A stretch of DNA of 21,284 nucleotides. Origin: a virus. Below the pieces are notes generated by a model. It was not told the DNA's origin, did no database searches, and saw only the letters and a program-made list of their open reading frames with translations. Shown piece by piece: positions 19,057 through 21,284 of this stretch; the stretch's first letter is position 1; each line of letters opens with the position of its first letter. The position numbers and the translations under genes were made by a program. The DNA lies in IMG/VR virus record IMGVR_UViG_3300036715_002803, positions 1 to 21,284 of that record. One strand, written 5' to 3'.

Positions 19057-20043
19057 ATGGGACTATTCGACAAACAAACAGCTAGAAAACCAAATCTCTA
19101 CCCGGAAACAGAACAGTTCATTTCAGCTATGTGGACTGGCTTCTGGACTCCTAATGAGTTCTCCTTCAAATCCGATTACAATCAGTTCAAGAGTAATTTG
19201 AGCGAGCAAGAGCAAGGTATTGTTACCAGAACGCTCTCAGCAATTGGACAAATTGAAGTTGCAGTAAAGACTTTTTGGGCAAGGCTTGGGGATCATTTGC
19301 CCCACCCAAGCATCAAAGACCTTGGATACGTTATGGCTAACTCGGAGGTTGTTCACAACATTGCCTACGAGAAGCTACTGACTGTTCTCGGTCTTGAACG
19401 AATATTTGAAGAAAACCTGAAAGAAGGGGTTGTAGCAAGACGTGTAGACTACCTCCAGAAATACCTGGAAAAAGTCTACAAAGACAATCGAAAACAATAC
19501 ATCTACGCTATCTGCCTCTTCACTTTGTTTGTGGAAAACGTTTCTCTGTTCAGCCAGTTCTACACTATTCTTCATTTCAATCGTTTTGATAATGTCTTGA
19601 AGGATACGGCTCAACAAATTCAGTACACCAGAAACGAAGAAATGCTCCATGCTCAGGTAGGTATTTTTCTGATCAACAAGCTCAGAGAAGAGTATCCTGA
19701 CTTGTTTGATCAAGAGCTGATGGAGAGAATTGTAAACGAATGCAAGTCAGCCTTTGAAGCAGAGTCGCAGGTCATTGACTGGATTCTCCAAGGCTACACA
19801 AACAAGTATTTGTCAGCACCAACGCTGAAAGCTTATATTAAACGCAGGCTTAATGACTCTCTAAACCAGATTGGTTTTGTTGGTGGGTTGGCCGAAACAG
19901 AGCAAGATTTGGCTCTGATTAAGACTACACTGTGGATGGAAGAAGAAACTCTCGGGGGTAATAAAACAGATTTCTTCCATAAACGTCCAGTAGATTACGC
20001 AAAAAACATTGGTGGGTTCGATTTGGAGGATCTCTTTGGCTAA
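19057..20043 (+). CDS. nrdB: Ribonucleotide reductase class I, beta (small) subunit
   Basis: This subunit makes the radical used to reduce ribonucleotides to deoxyribonucleotides for phage DNA. The 328-aa protein has the carboxylate/histidine metal ligands: E67 (QIEVAVK), E97 and H100 (SEVVH), E160 (FVENV), and E195 and H198 (EMLH), and Y104 at the position of the radical tyrosine (E. coli Y122). The C-terminal tail DLEDLFG fits the alpha-binding peptide. The frame opens earlier, at 18967, but the ATG at 19057 has AAAAGG 6 bases upstream and gives the normal N-terminus. Its last 8 bases overlap the alpha-subunit start. Confidence 0.95.
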   Translation: MGLFDKQTARKPNLYPETEQFISAMWTGFWTPNEFSFKSDYNQFKSNLSEQEQGIVTRTLSAIGQIEVAVKTFWARLGDHLPHPSIKDLGYVMANSEVVHNIAYEKLLTVLGLERIFEENLKEGVVARRVDYLQKYLEKVYKDNRKQYIYAICLFTLFVENVSLFSQFYTILHFNRFDNVLKDTAQQIQYTRNEEMLHAQVGIFLINKLREEYPDLFDQELMERIVNECKSAFEAESQVIDWILQGYTNKYLSAPTLKAYIKRRLNDSLNQIGFVGGLAETEQDLALIKTTLWMEEETLGGNKTDFFHKRPVDYAKNIGGFDLEDLFG

Positions 20044-21284
20044 TAAACTACAACCTTGGTATTGGGTAAATGAAGACACAGTAGACTTCATGTCACGAGG
20101 CTACCTTCTACCAGGAGAAACTGTGCAAGAACGTGTTCGGTCCATCGGGGATCGAGCAGAGTTTCTGCTAAAAGAAAGTTGCCTTAATGCAGCAGATCGA
20201 TCTCGTTTCAACGGCTACTCTGACAAATTCGTTGACTACATGGCAGCAGGCTACTACAGTCTTGCTAGCCCAATTTGGAGCAATTTTGGTAGGACTGGGC
20301 TCCCTATTTCTTGTAATGGTGTTTTTATTTCAGATACCATGGCTTCAATTCTTGAGAAGTTTTCTGAAATTGGCATGCAAACTAAGTATGGTGCTGGCAC
20401 TTCTGCCTATTTGGGAGCGATTCGCCCTAGGGGTTCTGCTATTACTGGCGCTGGTTTCGCTGATGGGCCGTTGAACTTTGCGGAAATTGGTCAAACAATT
20501 ACATCGGTAATCAGTCAAGGTGCTGTGCGAAGAGGTAACCTTGCTGTATATCTTGATGTTGACCACCCTGACATTGAAGAGTGGTTGACTATTCGTGAAG
20601 AAGGCTCTCCAATTCAAACTCTATCCTATGGTGTTTGTCTGAGTGACTCGTTCATGACTCGTGTCTCCAAACGAGAACGAGAAGCTTCGCTCCTGTGGCT
20701 TCGAATTCTTCGTAACCGAGCCGAGACAGGTTACCCCTACCTGTTCTTCTCCGACAACGCCAATCACGGGGCACCGCAAGTCTACAAAGACAAAGGTATG
20801 AGGATTTGGGCTTCAAACCTTTGCACTGAAATTATGTTGGCTTCCAGCGAAGACTCTAGCTTTGTTTGCGACCTTTCTTCAATGGACATCTTCACCTGGG
20901 AAAACTGGCGGGAGATTCCTGACTCGGTGGAAGTGCTTGCCTTGCTACTTGATGCTGTTATGTCAGAATACATTACAAAAACTGACAACATTAAGTTCAT
21001 GGAGGCTTCCAATCGCTTTGCTCGTACACAGCGAGCTCTTGGCATCGGAACCCTTGGGTATCACTCCTACCTGCAGTCGATTAATGTTGCCTTTGAGTCT
21101 GAAGAAGCTCGAGCAGTCAACGAAGCAGTTCACTCTTGGATTTCAGACAAGGCGGCTGCAGCTACATCAATGATGGCTGAGCTGTTTGGTGAGCCTGAGC
21201 TGCTTGTAGGGACTGGAAACCGTAATGTAACCATGATGGCTATTGCTCCGACAACGAGCTCTAGTTTTATCAAGGGAGCAGTTT
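20036..21284 (+). CDS. nrdA: Ribonucleotide reductase class I, alpha (large) subunit, partial
   Basis: The frame is open for 416 codons to the window edge, so the C-terminus is missing. C93 (LPISCNG) and C278 (FVCDLS) match the redox cysteine pair (E. coli C225, C462), and N261-L-C263-T-E265 is the N-x-C-x-E active site (N437, C439, E441). The TTG start has a perfect ribosome site, GGAGGA at 20025-20030, 5 bases upstream, and overlaps the beta stop by 8 bases; the first ATG (20090) has none. About 130 residues fewer than in E. coli precede the first cysteine, so there is no room for an N-terminal ATP cone. Together with beta it forms the holoenzyme. Confidence 0.93.
   Translation, partial: MANKLQPWYWVNEDTVDFMSRGYLLPGETVQERVRSIGDRAEFLLKESCLNAADRSRFNGYSDKFVDYMAAGYYSLASPIWSNFGRTGLPISCNGVFISDTMASILEKFSEIGMQTKYGAGTSAYLGAIRPRGSAITGAGFADGPLNFAEIGQTITSVISQGAVRRGNLAVYLDVDHPDIEEWLTIREEGSPIQTLSYGVCLSDSFMTRVSKREREASLLWLRILRNRAETGYPYLFFSDNANHGAPQVYKDKGMRIWASNLCTEIMLASSEDSSFVCDLSSMDIFTWENWREIPDSVEVLALLLDAVMSEYITKTDNIKFMEASNRFARTQRALGIGTLGYHSYLQSINVAFESEEARAVNEAVHSWISDKAAAATSMMAELFGEPELLVGTGNRNVTMMAIAPTTSSSFIKGAV

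Noticed and set aside
20187-20474. A 95-codon hydrophobic frame that looks like a membrane protein
   Set aside because: It lies wholly inside the RNR alpha gene in another frame; alpha has all its catalytic motifs across this stretch, and the hydrophobic frame has no ribosome site.
1-21284. CRISPR arrays, tRNA genes, IS elements, integrase or attachment sites
   Set aside because: No regularly spaced direct repeats, cloverleaf-like sequences, transposase motifs or integrase motifs were seen on either strand; a tRNA scan was not possible here.

Overview
The window reads as part of the genome of a lytic, T7-like tailed phage (podovirus type) of a bacterium. It encodes a single-subunit T7-type RNA polymerase, a family A DNA polymerase with proofreading domain, a fused primase-helicase, a FEN-type 5'-3' exonuclease, a gp2.5-like single-stranded DNA-binding protein, a large terminase and a class I ribonucleotide reductase. 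Genes are tightly packed, often overlap by 1-30 bases, and there is no tRNA, rRNA, integrase, IS element or CRISPR array. I cannot name the phage or its host from sequence alone.

Layout. (1) 1-1043: three small rightward genes of unknown function, a strong intrinsic terminator at 234-277 and a perfect 22-bp palindrome at 192-213. (2) 1012-4109: a leftward block. Five small genes (4109 down to 2806) precede the large terminase (2373 to 1012). A rightward HU/IHF-like gene (2360-2731) and a possible two-helix membrane protein (2655-2873) are inserted in the opposite direction. (3) 4161-8586: rightward early region, with a gamma-glutamylcyclotransferase-like protein, a 60-aa protein, the RNA polymerase, and then six small overlapping genes of unknown function. 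(4) 8675-15732: DNA metabolism, with SSB, a deoxyribosyltransferase-like protein, a DUF3310 protein, a nucleotidyltransferase-fold protein, DNA polymerase, exonuclease, a GIY-YIG nuclease and small genes. (5) 15742-21284: primase-helicase, GNAT acetyltransferase, metallophosphoesterase, two related small proteins, then RNR beta and the start of RNR alpha, which runs off the window.

The most informative non-coding signal is a motif, ACC-N3-TAGCTATAAAG, found three times with identical internal spacing. It lies upstream of the leftward block (minus strand, 4139-4155), upstream of the RNA polymerase gene (4851-4867) and upstream of the gene at 8675 (8645-8661). It resembles T7/SP6-class promoters and is probably the promoter of the encoded polymerase. 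If so, the enzyme would drive its own gene, the rightward replication module and the leftward packaging block.

Other points of note: the RNA polymerase is about 155 residues shorter than T7's before its first catalytic aspartate; the DNA polymerase has Gln where family A enzymes normally have the steric-gate Glu; three dispersed small proteins look like distant relatives of each other; and several key enzymes (DNA polymerase, exonuclease, RNR alpha and others) start with TTG. No stretch over 300 bases lacks a gene.
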